Shown here one piece after another: positions 26,601-35,014 of a stretch of DNA of 64,000 bases (position 1 is the stretch's first letter; each line of letters starts with the position of its first letter). This DNA comes from Pseudolactococcus insecticola (GTDB lineage: Bacteria > Bacillota > Bacilli > Lactobacillales > Streptococcaceae): assembly GCF_011170065.1 (NCBI RefSeq), contig NZ_BLLH01000002.1:62001-126000 (forward strand). Direction: 5' to 3'. The position numbers and the translations under genes are program-made. The notes under the pieces are model-generated. The model saw only the letters and a program-made list of their open reading frames with translations, was not told the origin of the DNA and ran no database searches.

Positions 26601-26752
26601 AATTGGTGTACAGCATGTAGATTTTCCACATCAGAAATGCCAAGTGTCTTGTATCCCATGCGCTTACCAGCAGCAACATAGTCACTGATTTTAACCGTCG
26701 CATCCATAAAGGAAAAAACAGTTTTGGTATTAATTTGGGCATAATCTGGCAT
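23594..26752 (-). CDS. dnaE: DNA polymerase III subunit alpha DnaE
   Basis: Family C replicative polymerase, 1052 residues, close to other streptococcal/lactococcal DnaE. The N-terminal PHP domain (residues 1-200) lacks the usual HxH pair, as in many Gram-positive DnaE proteins. The palm has the catalytic LPDIDIDMPD near residue 355, preceded by GRGSSLGSLVAY. A C-terminal OB domain (about 930-1000) follows. It works with PolC, extending primers at the fork. The start has AAGGAG at 7 bp. The upstream small DUF2929 gene is divergent, a pairing common in streptococci. Confidence 0.96.
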   Translation of the reverse strand: MPDYAQINTKTVFSFMDATVKISDYVAAGKRMGYKTLGISDVENLHAVHQFITASQVAGIQPIVAFESAFLVDNLFVKLHFIAKSTLGLQNLYRISSRKNFGAASDSTTSPTFSDIASHLTDVAIVIDSSQAMPTILEKLPKNDVYIGLSEMGQKISSSSNSRPTIPFLAVRYLNTYDAETLAILRHIRQGTKYDESLMVSHHEILRAASDVTAVFDAQSLKNLDQLVSGINYTFDTQLDLPRFNKEKPAVDELREIAERFLRTKNLTGQAYQKRLAHELSVIHQMGFDDYFLIVSDVLRYARSEQIYTGMGRGSSLGSLVAYALEITGVDPVENDLLFERFLNPERASLPDIDIDMPDNKRADILTYVKNRYGSSHVAQIMTFSTFGMKQSFRDVAKVFGMTEIEISQVSGTIGRSDNLAQEYEKNNKFRAAIINDKRLQQVFSYAQKIEGMPRQKSVHASGVVLAANDLTDYLPLAPGDTLPITQFEAHDVEAIGLIKFDFLSIKNLTFINDMRDLVEKRYDKKIDISQIDLNDAETLAIFRAGRTLGIFQFENPQMMNFLRQLQPTAFTDVVAATSIFRPGPSAFIPEFIRRRHGEETVTYPDPSIAAILAPTYGIMIYQEQIMQVAQVFAGFSLGRADLLRRAISKKKGDEFEQLKAEFVSGSLAQGHTAQKAIEIYELIERFANYGFNRSHAFGYGALAVQMTYFKAHYPDAFYEIMLRDSKRVLLLNDAQQSGFRLAKLSVNRMPYFDKLNDGQIFIGMRAIKGLPRDFVFWVIEHRPFTSLQDFIQKLPENYQKSALIRPLIEIGTFDEFDQNRRKLVDNLAKLLEFTTVFQTDLFSETAPALTFAYTDAEDYSPVLKYQLEFDLLGVAVTEHPLMSIAKKRQGNFTEIANLAVNQRATILVELGHIKTHRAKNGANMAFLTVTDTHNQLDITLFPETYHRFLPDLAENDFYLMTGKVSERNERLQMVADQLVKVEETDRKLWLAVLDTAKNAKIAQILKDFPGNQAVVLYNEATKTTQLTGIYVAESELLLKRLAGYVDKAVFR

Positions 26753-26819
26753 ACAGGCTCCTTTTTTGAGTTTTCATAATCATTTTCAGAAAAAAATAGT
26801 TGAAATTATCGCTTTATTC

Positions 26820-26848
26820 TTGCAAAATTTCTCTATTTCTATTATACT
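26820..26848 (+). promoter_or_regulatory. Promoter of the small DUF2929 membrane protein gene
   Basis: TTGCAA at 26820-26825, a 17-bp spacer and TATACT at 26843-26848. Confidence 0.7.
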
Positions 26849-26888
26849 TTATTTTGAGAGTATAAACATATAGAAAGAAGATGATTCT

Positions 26889-27071
26889 ATGAAATTCATC
26901 GTATTATTATTTTGGTCGCTCATTTTGGGCGAAGTTGCAGGCTTTATCATCACAAAGCTTAACGATGCTGACATGCAAACAGGCTTAATTGCGATCATCT
27001 CGCTTGCCTTTGCTGTGTTCATCTTCCTTTTGAGCAAAGTCGGCCTAATTGCCCCTGCAAAAGCCAAATAA
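26889..27071 (+). CDS. Small membrane protein of the YjzD/DUF2929 family
   Basis: 60-residue protein of two transmembrane segments (about 2-20 and 31-52) separated by a short polar loop, ending in KAK. It fits the DUF2929 (YjzD) family, whose function is unknown. The AGAAAG ribosome site, own promoter and own terminator show that it is an independent gene. Divergent from dnaE. Confidence 0.85.
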   Translation: MKFIVLLFWSLILGEVAGFIITKLNDADMQTGLIAIISLAFAVFIFLLSKVGLIAPAKAK

Positions 27072-27080
27072 AACTTGACT

Positions 27081-27108
27081 CTATCTTTCTTGATAGGGTT
27101 ATTTTTTT
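27081..27108 (+). terminator. Terminator of the DUF2929 gene
   Basis: Short stem CTATC...GATAG (extended by G-U pairs) followed by TTATTTTTTT. Confidence 0.65.
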
Positions 27109-27112
27109 CGAT

Positions 27113-27147
27113 AAAAATCCGTCAGAATGTAAATTTCTGACGGATTT
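27113..27147 (-). terminator. Terminator of pyrG
   Basis: Stem of at least 11 pairs (AATCCGTCAGAA with its complement) around a short loop, then T-rich sequence on the minus strand just after the pyrG stop codon. Confidence 0.85.
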
Positions 27148-27152
27148 TAGTT

Positions 27153-28757
27153 TTATTTCGCGTTTTCAACTGCTGCTTTGACGAAGGCTGTGTAAAGCCC
27201 TTCTGAGCGGTTGGGACGGCTTGATAATTCTGGGTGATATTGACATGCCACGAAGAATTTATTTTCTGGGATTTCAACGATTTCAACCAGACGATTATCA
27301 GGTGAGACGCCTGAGAAAACAAGGCCAGCTTTTTCAAACTGTTCACGGTAGGCATTGTTAAACTCATAACGGTGACGATGACGGCGTTGGATGACTTCTT
27401 GATTATCATAGGCTCTTGCTGTCACTGTATTTGCCTTGAGTTTTGCTGGATAAAGCCCCAGACGCAGCGTTCCGCCCATATCTTCCACGTCAATCTGATC
27501 ACGCATCAAATCAATAATTGGGAATTTAGTTTCAGGATTGAGCTCAGTTGAGTTACCGCCATCAAGACCCACGACATTACGCCCAAACTCGACACATGTC
27601 AGCTGCATGCCTAGACATACGCCAAGCATTGGCACATCGTTTTCACGCGCGTACTGAATGGCCGCAATCTTGCCCTCTGTCCCACGAGGTCCAAAGCCAC
27701 CAGGGACAATAATCCCATCTGCATCTTGCAAAAGCGATGCAACATTGTCAGATGTCACGTCATTTGACTGAATCCACGTCAGATCAATATCGCTATCAGC
27801 CGAATAGCCAGCGTGTTTCAAGGCTTCAACGACTGAAATATAGGCATCTGGCAACTCGATATATTTTCCGACAAGTGCAATTTTCGTTGTTTTCTTGAGG
27901 TTCATAACATGGTGCACCATCTCAGTCCACTCTGTCATATCTGCTTTTGGCACGTCAAGTTTCAAGTGGTCAACCACGATTTGATCCATATTTTGCGCTT
28001 GCAAATTGAGCGGGATTTGGTACAAATGTTCCACATCAAGCGACTCAATCACTGCCTCAGGCGCAACGTCTGTAAACTGGGCAATCTTGTTTTTGATAGA
28101 CTGCTCAGCTGGCGTTTCCGTCCGGATGACAATCATATTTGGCTGGATGCCAAGGCCACGCAATTCTTTAACAGAATGTTGTGTAGGTTTTGTTTTCATC
28201 TCAGCTGACGCCTTCAAATAAGGTAACAAAGTCGTATGAATATAGAAAACATTGTCAGAGCCAACATCTGCCTTCATCTGACGCAAAGCTTCCAAGAATG
28301 GCAGCGACTCAATATCACCAACAGTTCCCCCAACCTCAGTGATAATCACATCAGAATCCGTTGTTGCCGCGGCGCGCTTGATTTTTTCCTTGAGCGCATC
28401 TGTGATGTGCGGAATAACCTGAACAGTTGCGCCAAGATACTCGCCTTTACGCTCCTTGCGCAAGACTTCATCATAGATTTTCCCCGTTGTAACGTTTGAA
28501 TACTTGTTGAGATTGACATCCATAAAACGCTCGTAGTGACCAAGGTCAAGGTCAGTTTCAGCGCCGTCATCCGTCACATAAACCTCACCATGCTGATAAG
28601 GACTCATCGTACCTGGGTCGATGTTAATGTAGGGGTCAAACTTTTGAATCGTGACTTTAAGCCCGCGATTTTTCAAAAGACGACCAAGGCTTGACGCCAC
28701 AATCCCTTTACCAATACCTGAAACCACGCCACCTGTTACGAAAATGTACTTTGTCAT
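27153..28757 (-). CDS. pyrG: CTP synthase
   Basis: Makes CTP from UTP, ATP and glutamine; 534 residues, full length. The N-terminal amidoligase domain contains the P-loop [17 protein letters not shown] (residues 9-25). The C-terminal class I glutaminase has the nucleophile elbow GVCLGMQ and a YHPE motif with the catalytic His and Glu. Monocistronic. The leader carries a CTP-sensing attenuator (separate entry). Start ATG has a GAGGAGA ribosome site. Confidence 0.97.
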   Translation of the reverse strand: MTKYIFVTGGVVSGIGKGIVASSLGRLLKNRGLKVTIQKFDPYINIDPGTMSPYQHGEVYVTDDGAETDLDLGHYERFMDVNLNKYSNVTTGKIYDEVLRKERKGEYLGATVQVIPHITDALKEKIKRAAATTDSDVIITEVGGTVGDIESLPFLEALRQMKADVGSDNVFYIHTTLLPYLKASAEMKTKPTQHSVKELRGLGIQPNMIVIRTETPAEQSIKNKIAQFTDVAPEAVIESLDVEHLYQIPLNLQAQNMDQIVVDHLKLDVPKADMTEWTEMVHHVMNLKKTTKIALVGKYIELPDAYISVVEALKHAGYSADSDIDLTWIQSNDVTSDNVASLLQDADGIIVPGGFGPRGTEGKIAAIQYARENDVPMLGVCLGMQLTCVEFGRNVVGLDGGNSTELNPETKFPIIDLMRDQIDVEDMGGTLRLGLYPAKLKANTVTARAYDNQEVIQRRHRHRYEFNNAYREQFEKAGLVFSGVSPDNRLVEIVEIPENKFFVACQYHPELSSRPNRSEGLYTAFVKAAVENAK

Positions 28758-28800
28758 CTTGTCTCCTCTTAATTTTGAAACACAACCTGGGAAAATATAT

Positions 28801-28913
28801 AAAAATAGCTCCCTACAATTAGGGAGCTCTGACTTTACCTCATCGAATCACAAAAAGTAACTCAAGCGAGGTGCCCGATATTTATTATAGCAAATTTTTG
28901 CTGAATTTGTCAA
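28801..28913 (-). promoter_or_regulatory. pyrG promoter and CTP-responsive attenuator
   Basis: Minus strand: TTGACA (28913-28908), 18 bp, TATAAT (28889-28884), then a predicted transcript start at GGGC (28876). About 50 bases later a terminator stem AGCTCCCTA...TAGGGAGCT (28828-28807) is followed by T-rich sequence. In B. subtilis and L. lactis, low CTP makes RNA polymerase stutter at the initial GGGC and add extra G, which then pairs with the CUCCCU arm and blocks the terminator. All needed parts are here. Confidence 0.85.
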
Positions 28914-28947
28914 CTGAGTCTGGGAATGTGAAAATTTCAGCTGCCAC

Positions 28948-29934
28948 TCAAAAATATTCCCGCAAACTCACATCAGTCATCACAAACTTTGTAAATTCGC
29001 CAATCGTCATCGTAACAGCCACGCCATTACCAAACGTCAGATTATTTTCAGCAATCATCGTGTCTGTTACCGTTATTTGCCTATCTGTAGCGACTTGAAA
29101 TGTTTCTAAAAACGCTGCCAGATTGACAATGCGTGCCATCATATAAGGACGTAAGCTAATCTTTGCCCGACTAGGCTCAAGCATATCTGTCTCAAGCTTT
29201 TCATTTGACGGTGCAGTGTAGCTGATAGTCTCAAAAGCGCCCGCATGACTTGCAATAAAGCGATAGGCAGCATTTTTAGCGACATCATCCAGATAAATCA
29301 GCTCGTGAATGACAAACGTCATACCTGAAAAATCGTAACTCACATAGCCACGTGGTTGTTTTTCTGCATAAAAAACAGCAAAATACGGTTGCTTTTTAGC
29401 GTTAAAATAGTAGTCCCACTCAAAGTCGCTGCGGTGTAAACTACCATTATTTTCACTTTGCTCAAAGACTTGTTGCAAATCTGACAGAGCTAGTGCATAC
29501 GTCAAGCGCTTTGCGACTAAATCAGTCTTCTGACCAGGCGGAAAATCGCTAGCAGGTATCTCATACTGCTTCTGATCAAAAATATAGGCATAGCCGAACT
29601 TCTCATAAAACTGATAAGAAAAAGGCGCTAGATAGGAAAAAATGGTCTCTTTTGCGTAATTCTCCTGCAAAATTTCCTGCATGAGCGCACCAACTGCACC
29701 ATTTCCCCGAAACTCAGGATAGGATGCCACATAGCCAATCCCACTCATGCTGGCTATCTTCCCTTGAAAATTCACCTGAAAATGCGTGTCAACTACCATA
29801 CTAGTCAGCGCATGCTTTTCAGTGTGAAAATGTACGTCCGACTGCTCTAAAAGTTTGTTAAACGCAATAGCGCCGCCTGTTGGTGCCTTGTGAAAAGCAT
29901 AGGTAGCAAGCGCCAAAAAGTCATCAGACATCAT
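28948..29934 (-). CDS. GNAT N-acetyltransferase, Eis-like with C-terminal sterol-carrier-type domain
   Basis: 328 residues. An N-terminal GNAT fold is indicated by the acetyl-CoA-binding segment [19 protein letters not shown] (about 67-85) and by [15 protein letters not shown], as in Eis/YhfO-type enzymes. The C-terminal part (about 240-328) resembles the SCP2-like domain of Eis proteins. It is shorter than most Eis proteins (near 400). The substrate is unknown. It overlaps the DUF436 gene by 4 bp (ATGA), so the pair is translationally coupled. Confidence 0.8.
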   Translation of the reverse strand: MMSDDFLALATYAFHKAPTGGAIAFNKLLEQSDVHFHTEKHALTSMVVDTHFQVNFQGKIASMSGIGYVASYPEFRGNGAVGALMQEILQENYAKETIFSYLAPFSYQFYEKFGYAYIFDQKQYEIPASDFPPGQKTDLVAKRLTYALALSDLQQVFEQSENNGSLHRSDFEWDYYFNAKKQPYFAVFYAEKQPRGYVSYDFSGMTFVIHELIYLDDVAKNAAYRFIASHAGAFETISYTAPSNEKLETDMLEPSRAKISLRPYMMARIVNLAAFLETFQVATDRQITVTDTMIAENNLTFGNGVAVTMTIGEFTKFVMTDVSLREYF

Positions 29935-30503
29935 TTTCCAGCCTCACGAAAAGTATCCACAGATTCGTAAGTCGCCCGTGGTCCGCCAATCAACTTAGGA
30001 CGGCTTTTGAGCGCTGTCACATGTGCGCCACCAAGTTCACGGATGATTGGCCGAATCGGAATCTGCACGTGTTTCACGTGCATACCAATCGAGGTATCTC
30101 CAATATCAAGACCAGCCTGAGCCGTGATATGCTCAACTTCAACAGGATCAGAAAATAACGCATAGGCTGCCACCTGACCGCTACCTCCCGCATGGAGTTG
30201 CGGGATGACTGACACAATTTCTAAGTCTTTTGCGTCTGCCAAATCACGCTCAACAAGTAAAGCCCGATTCAGATGTTCGCAACCTTGAACAGCCAGATGT
30301 GCGCCAACCGCTGTTATAGCCTCGTAGATTGCCTTAACCACCACTTGTCCAATCTCAGCTGACGAATTGTGCCCAATCACACCACCATTGACTTCACTTG
30401 ACGACAAGCCAAGGACGAAAATCTGACCTTTTTTGAGTCCCGTTTGCGTGATCACGTCTGAAATCAGGCGCGCTGTTTCTGTTTGAATTGCTGATAAGTC
30501 CAT
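29931..30503 (-). CDS. YwlG / DUF436 family protein (TIGR01440)
   Basis: 190-residue conserved Firmicutes protein. It is recognised from the start [12 protein letters not shown], the [19 protein letters not shown] segment, [13 protein letters not shown] near 90, and [20 protein letters not shown]. The biochemical function is not established. GAGGTG ribosome site; co-transcribed with the acetyltransferase downstream. Confidence 0.85.
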   Translation of the reverse strand: MDLSAIQTETARLISDVITQTGLKKGQIFVLGLSSSEVNGGVIGHNSSAEIGQVVVKAIYEAITAVGAHLAVQGCEHLNRALLVERDLADAKDLEIVSVIPQLHAGGSGQVAAYALFSDPVEVEHITAQAGLDIGDTSIGMHVKHVQIPIRPIIRELGGAHVTALKSRPKLIGGPRATYESVDTFREAGK

Positions 30504-30563
30504 TTTTCACCTCGCTATTTTAACTATATAAAAATTATCCCACATTGTGAGATAATCAGCAAC

Positions 30564-31025
30564 TTATTTTACTTTTTCAAGGCTACGTGACAAAGCGAGC
30601 CCCACGACAACACCAAAAATAGACTGGATAATATTTCCCGGCATATCGGCAAAAGCCGCACCAAAACCATAAAATAGCCAAGATACTAAGAAATAGCCAA
30701 TGACCATGATGGCACATGATAAAATCAGCCAAAAAATGCGCGCTGTTTTTGCACCGGCAACAAATCCCTGGCCTCCATGGATGATCAAGCTAAAAATCGC
30801 CCAATGCGGATAGCCTGATAGAAGGTCAAATAACAGACCAGATAGACCACCAACGATTGCCCCTTCGACGCGACCATAGCGCAGTGCAGCTAGGATGACA
30901 CCTGCATCAAGTACTGTCACAACACCTTTGGTAAGCGGCATCGGAATCTTTAGAAAAAAGGAAATAGCGACTGTTAGCGCTGTGATAATCGCAAGTAAGG
31001 CGATTTTTTTTGTACTAATTTTCAT
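30564..31025 (-). CDS. ECF transporter S component, probably vitamin B6 (PdxU-like)
   Basis: 153-residue integral membrane protein with five to six hydrophobic segments, the size and pattern of S components of energy-coupling-factor importers (group II, using a shared EcfAAT module encoded elsewhere). The ATG at 31025 (MKISTKK) has GGAG 9 bp before it and overlaps the end of the kinase gene. Genetic coupling to a pyridoxine/HMP-type kinase suggests uptake of pyridoxal, pyridoxine or a thiamin precursor. The substrate call is inference from context. Confidence 0.8.
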   Translation of the reverse strand: MKISTKKIALLAIITALTVAISFFLKIPMPLTKGVVTVLDAGVILAALRYGRVEGAIVGGLSGLLFDLLSGYPHWAIFSLIIHGGQGFVAGAKTARIFWLILSCAIMVIGYFLVSWLFYGFGAAFADMPGNIIQSIFGVVVGLALSRSLEKVK

Positions 31026-31809
31026 GTTGAAATACTCCATATTCATTGGCGCTTAAAATCGCCTGATAAACAAATGTTTTACTATCGCTGATGATTTTCG
31101 GTAGATCAGCTAGACCGTTCAACACAATACCGCTTGCAATGCTTGAGGCAAAGGTGCAGCCAGCACCATTATTGCTTTGACTGGCAAGAAGCGGTTTGGA
31201 ATAAGTTTCAAATGCTACGCCGTCATAGTAAACATCAACCGCTGATACGTTTCCCAAACGATTGCCACCTTTTATGACAACTGCCACAGCGTATTTGTCA
31301 TAAATCGCTTGTGCTGCTGCTGTCATATCAGCCAAGTCTATGATTTTCATGCCTGATAAAATCTCCGCCTCACGAAGATTTGGCGTGATAATCGTTGCAA
31401 ATGGTAGAAATTTTTCAAGAACTGCTAACATCTGATGTATTTCTGCGTCATTATTTTCCTTGAAAACAAGTACAGGGTCAAATATCAGCGGCTGTTTTCT
31501 TTTTTTAGTTCTGACGAAATCAAGTGCTAGCTCTGCGATTTCAGGCGTGGGTAGGAGACCGATTTTGATCGCGTCAAAATCAATCTTATCAAAGGATTTG
31601 AGCTGTTTTTCAAATAACCAGCTTGCCGTCGGAAATATCTCAAAGACATCATTTTCAGCTGTCACGATGCTTGTAATCGCAACAAAACCATAGATACCGT
31701 ACTGCGAATAAGTCGCCAAATCTGCCTGAAAACCGCCGCCTGACAGGACGTCAGAACCCGAAATGGCAAGGATTTTTTTAGGCTGCGCTGCTGTCGTATC
31801 AAGACTCAT
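31015..31809 (-). CDS. pdxK: Pyridoxine/pyridoxal or hydroxymethylpyrimidine kinase (PdxK/ThiD family)
   Basis: 264-residue ribokinase-superfamily kinase. The N-terminal GSDVLSGGGFQADLATYSQYG replaces the ThiD-type GSDSSGGAGIQAD (quoted segments are at residues 18-30). The C-terminal anion hole and base NNGAGCTFASSIA is near residue 213. No thi genes are nearby, and the next gene encodes an ECF S component, so vitamin B6 salvage is favoured over thiamin synthesis. Overlaps truA by 11 bp and the S-component gene by 11 bp. Confidence 0.85.
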   Translation of the reverse strand: MSLDTTAAQPKKILAISGSDVLSGGGFQADLATYSQYGIYGFVAITSIVTAENDVFEIFPTASWLFEKQLKSFDKIDFDAIKIGLLPTPEIAELALDFVRTKKRKQPLIFDPVLVFKENNDAEIHQMLAVLEKFLPFATIITPNLREAEILSGMKIIDLADMTAAAQAIYDKYAVAVVIKGGNRLGNVSAVDVYYDGVAFETYSKPLLASQSNNGAGCTFASSIASGIVLNGLADLPKIISDSKTFVYQAILSANEYGVFQHEN

Positions 31810-32545
31810 AACGCACCTCCACCAAACTTAAGCCATGTGCTGGTGCAGTTGGTCCTGCCAAATCGCGATTTTGTGCTGCGATAATCTCAGAAACCCGACC
31901 AACTTCCCACTTGCCTGAGCCGATTTTTAGCAGGGTGCCGACCATATTTCTAACTTGTTTATATAAGAAACCATTGCCTGAAAAGCGCAGAATGAGCTCG
32001 CTTGAGCTGACCGCAACGACATCTGCCTGCGTGATCACGCGCACCTTGTCCTCGACCGTGGCACCTGCCGCCGTAAAGCCTGTAAAATCATGCTCTCCCA
32101 CCAAAAGTGCCGCTGCATCACGCATGGCGTCAACTTTTGTCAATTTTGGAAAATGATAACTATAACGCCGTGTCAAGGGATTGGCTGCGCGTGTCGTTGT
32201 TAGTCTGTACTCGTAAGTTTTGCTATGTTTATTAAAACGCGAGTGAAAGTCATCTGACACTTGTTCAATCTGTAAAACATTGATGTCATCGGGGCTTTGC
32301 GTATCAAGGGCAAACCGCAGTTTTTCAGAATCACGCAGACTTGGCAAGTCAAAATGAATGACTTGACCCAGTGCATGTACACCACTGTCTGTCCGCCCTG
32401 AGCCGTGTACTTTGACAGGCGTCCCTGAGTTCAGCCGTGCCAATACTTTTTCTATCTCTTCTTGAACCGTTCGGCCATTATCTTGGATTTGAAAACCGGC
32501 AAAATCCGTGCCGTCATATGAAATTATTGCCTTAAATCGTGTCAT
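31799..32545 (-). CDS. truA: tRNA pseudouridine(38-40) synthase TruA
   Basis: 248 residues; isomerises uridines 38-40 in the anticodon stem-loop. The catalytic aspartate lies in GSGRTDSGVHALGQ (around 49-62), and the start TRFKAIISYDGTDFAGFQ is typical. First gene of truA-pdxK-S component with overlapping junctions. No ribosome site precedes the ATG; an extended -10 promoter ends 6 bp before it, predicting a leaderless mRNA. Confidence 0.95.
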   Translation of the reverse strand: MTRFKAIISYDGTDFAGFQIQDNGRTVQEEIEKVLARLNSGTPVKVHGSGRTDSGVHALGQVIHFDLPSLRDSEKLRFALDTQSPDDINVLQIEQVSDDFHSRFNKHSKTYEYRLTTTRAANPLTRRYSYHFPKLTKVDAMRDAAALLVGEHDFTGFTAAGATVEDKVRVITQADVVAVSSSELILRFSGNGFLYKQVRNMVGTLLKIGSGKWEVGRVSEIIAAQNRDLAGPTAPAHGLSLVEVRYES

Positions 32546-32551
32546 GTTTTT

Positions 32552-32560
32552 ATTATAACA
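32552..32560 (-). promoter_or_regulatory. Extended -10 promoter of truA (leaderless)
   Basis: Minus-strand TGTTATAAT at 32560-32552, followed by six bases and ATG at 32545. The predicted start coincides with the start codon. Confidence 0.7.
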
Positions 32561-32583
32561 AAAAAAGGCGGGTTAGGCCTTTT
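32560..32583 (-). terminator. Terminator of the MacB-like ABC gene upstream of truA region (minus-strand stem AAAAGGC/GCCTTTT)
   Basis: A seven-pair stem at 32583-32563 followed by seven T on the minus strand, located 18 bp after the ABC transporter stop codon. Its T run abuts the truA -10 element. Confidence 0.8.
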
Positions 32584-32600
32584 AATTTTTTAATCCTGCC

Positions 32601-34595
32601 TTAATCATTTGATAAGGCTTCAATCGGGTTGAGTTTGGCTGCTTTACCTGCTGGCATGAGACTTGCAAACAAAGCGATAACAATCGCAATGACCACACTA
32701 CCAAGCACGGCAGATACTGATACTTGGATGATATTATATTTGTCAAGTAAGCCACTGACAGCTGCATTGACACCTGCTTCGCCAATAAAGGCAACGATGA
32801 TACCAAGCGCTGCAGAAGCAAGGCCTAAAAGCACAGTTTCGACAACAAAGAGCAAGCGAATGTCGCCTTTACGCGCACCAAGCGCACGCAGAATACCGAT
32901 TTCTTTCGTCCGTTCCGCCACTGACATATAAGTCGTTGCGATAATCATCATGAGACTAACCAATAACGAGATACCCGCAATCAGCGCAAGCACGATAGAC
33001 ACAATAGACGTAATCGTATTGATTGGTTTCAAGACTGTAGACAACGAGAATGTGACAAAGTCTTTTTTGTCATCAGTCTTAAGGGCTTGAATTTTCTTGA
33101 TGACCTTGTCTACATTGTGGCTGTCATCAATCGTTGGCACAATAACGTTTGCATCACTGACGACATTTTTAGCTGCAAAGGTTTTAGAGGTTGACGCAAA
33201 GTTCATGGTCAGCGGATTTTGTGCTGGGCTACCTTTGACAATACCTGAGACTTTCAAATCTTGTGAGATGCTAACAGGCTTCCCGTTTTTGTCAACGAGT
33301 TTATAGTCGACGTGGATCGTTTTGCCGACAATGTTTTTCCAGTTTGTTTTGCTCCATTTTTTAGCCAAAGTATCTGGAATAACAACTTCATTCTTACCAG
33401 GCTTGTGACCAACTTTGATCGAACTTGCAGTATTCACACTTGACCAAGTTTGGATTTCTGGAAAGGCCTCTTTGACTTTGCCAACTGTTACAGATGCGTC
33501 AATCGGTGCCACGTCAAAGACTTTCTCAACTTTTTTAACATGGTCAATCTTTTCCACTTTTTTGATCAGATCATCAGAAATCGCTGTTTTTTCAGAGTTG
33601 GTACCAAGGACTTGTTGCGTATCTGCAAGAGCATCCTTGTTTTTCTTTTTCTCATCAACGCTCACACGCTTCATAACCATTGGCACATTTGGATTGGCGA
33701 GGTCAGTGATCATTTTATTCATGTAACCTTTTGCGCCATTTCCCATGCCAAGAAAGAACATGACTGAAAATAGGCCAATCGCAACCCCAATCATAATCAT
33801 CAGATTTTGCTTCCAGTTATGCAGAAAATGTTGTGAGGCCATGCGAGATTTAGCGCTAAACGACAATGACTTAGTCTTGAACTCACGAGGTGTTTCAGTC
33901 GTCGTATAGGCAGTTTTGATGCGCTCGTCAGACGTGATTTGACCGTCAGCTAAGTGCACGATGCGTGTCCCGTGAACTGCAACTTCCTGCGAGTGCGTAA
34001 CCACGATGACCGTTTTGCCGCTTTTAGCAATATCTGAGAGGATTTCTAAGACATCACGTGTATTTTGCGAATCAAGCGCACCTGTCGGCTCGTCAGCAAT
34101 GATAATATCTGGGTCATTTGCAAGCGCACGCGCAATCGCCACACGTTGCTTTTGACCACCTGATAGCTGGTTAGGGCTCTTCTTTTTGTGTTCAATCAGA
34201 CCGACTTGTGTGAGGAGCTCTTCTGCTTTTTTGATTTGATCTTTGTGTGAGAGATCCGTCATTTTCAGCGAAATCAGGACATTGTCAAGGACGCTCAGAT
34301 AGCTAACCAGGTTGAAAGATTGGAAGATAAAGCCAACCGTGTCGCGACGGTATTCGTCCATTGACTTTTCTTTTTTGTCTGCTTGCTTGACACCGTTTAC
34401 GATGACTTCGCCGTCATACTTGCGATCAAGGCCGCCGATGATGTTCATCAGAGTGGATTTACCGCCACCAGATTCGCCAAGGATTGAGACAAAGTCACCT
34501 TTGTCAAAACTGACGTCCAGCCCTTTTAGGACGGGAAATTCTTCTTTACCGAGAAAGTAAGATTTTCGGATGTTTTTGAGTTCTAAGATTGCCAT
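32601..34595 (-). CDS. MacB/YknYZ-type ABC transporter, ATPase fused to FtsX-like permease
   Basis: 664-residue fusion. The ABC domain (1-225) has Walker A GESGGGKST near 42, signature [10 protein letters not shown] and Walker B IIADEPTGALD. A membrane helix follows near residue 275, then a large extracellular MacB-type domain (about 300-530) and three C-terminal helices (FtsX fold). This is a type VII mechanotransmission or peptide/antimicrobial efflux protein; the substrate is unknown. No two-component genes are next to it. The ATG at 34595 (MAILELKN) is preferred because AAAGG stands about 8 bp before it. Confidence 0.88.
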   Translation of the reverse strand: MAILELKNIRKSYFLGKEEFPVLKGLDVSFDKGDFVSILGESGGGKSTLMNIIGGLDRKYDGEVIVNGVKQADKKEKSMDEYRRDTVGFIFQSFNLVSYLSVLDNVLISLKMTDLSHKDQIKKAEELLTQVGLIEHKKKSPNQLSGGQKQRVAIARALANDPDIIIADEPTGALDSQNTRDVLEILSDIAKSGKTVIVVTHSQEVAVHGTRIVHLADGQITSDERIKTAYTTTETPREFKTKSLSFSAKSRMASQHFLHNWKQNLMIMIGVAIGLFSVMFFLGMGNGAKGYMNKMITDLANPNVPMVMKRVSVDEKKKNKDALADTQQVLGTNSEKTAISDDLIKKVEKIDHVKKVEKVFDVAPIDASVTVGKVKEAFPEIQTWSSVNTASSIKVGHKPGKNEVVIPDTLAKKWSKTNWKNIVGKTIHVDYKLVDKNGKPVSISQDLKVSGIVKGSPAQNPLTMNFASTSKTFAAKNVVSDANVIVPTIDDSHNVDKVIKKIQALKTDDKKDFVTFSLSTVLKPINTITSIVSIVLALIAGISLLVSLMMIIATTYMSVAERTKEIGILRALGARKGDIRLLFVVETVLLGLASAALGIIVAFIGEAGVNAAVSGLLDKYNIIQVSVSAVLGSVVIAIVIALFASLMPAGKAAKLNPIEALSND

Positions 34596-34633
34596 TTTGC
34601 ATAGCCTTTCTTTTTTCATTTAAGTTCTGTTTA

Positions 34634-34678
34634 AGTATAATACTTTTTCAGAAAATTTTCATAGGTCCTAGGACCTAT
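34634..34678 (-). promoter_or_regulatory. Promoter region of the ABC exporter: -10, CodY-like box and 18-bp perfect palindrome
   Basis: Minus strand: TATACT at 34639-34634. A CodY-box-like sequence at 34657-34643 matches AATTTTCWGAAAATT at 13 of 15 positions. Just upstream an 18-bp perfect palindrome (ATAGGTCCT with AGGACCTAT, no loop) at 34661-34678 looks like an operator for a dimeric regulator. The regulator is unknown. Confidence 0.5.
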
Positions 34679-34698
34679 TTTCAGCTAAATCTTGTGAG

Positions 34699-35013
34699 TT
34701 ACGTCAGAAGTCGTAAGATTGCCATGGCAATCACGCCCGTCAGAACAGCTAACATGAGTGATTTTCGGATGACGCCTACAAGAATGGCAGGAATCATTGC
34801 CAAAAATCGCAGTAAATCTAACGTGGGTAGACTGTTTTTGTGTGTGATAAACAGCTCGGAAACAAGTAGGCTTGTCATCATAGATAGGGACAGATAGTTT
34901 AGAAATCGTTTAAAAAATGCTGGAAAAACGATGAGTTTGGCTAGTGGAAATGGTAAAATCCGTGGTAGCCATGTGACCACTACCGCAGCGGCTAAGGCGA
35001 TATAAAAATACAT
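34699..35013 (-). CDS. azlD: Branched-chain amino acid exporter small subunit AzlD
   Basis: 104-residue AzlD-family membrane protein with about four hydrophobic segments and the LPRILPFPLAK segment. With AzlC it exports branched-chain amino acids. The ATG at 35013 starts 1 bp after the azlC stop; GGGGAAC serves as ribosome site inside the end of azlC. Longer in-frame starts would overlap azlC and lack a ribosome site. Confidence 0.9.
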   Translation of the reverse strand: MYFYIALAAAVVVTWLPRILPFPLAKLIVFPAFFKRFLNYLSLSMMTSLLVSELFITHKNSLPTLDLLRFLAMIPAILVGVIRKSLMLAVLTGVIAMAILRLLT

Positions 35014-35014
35014 A

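Noticed and set aside
32582-32821. 79-codon minus-strand frame overlapping the end of the MacB-like gene
   Set aside because: Out-of-frame shadow; the in-frame protein continues intact to its normal end.
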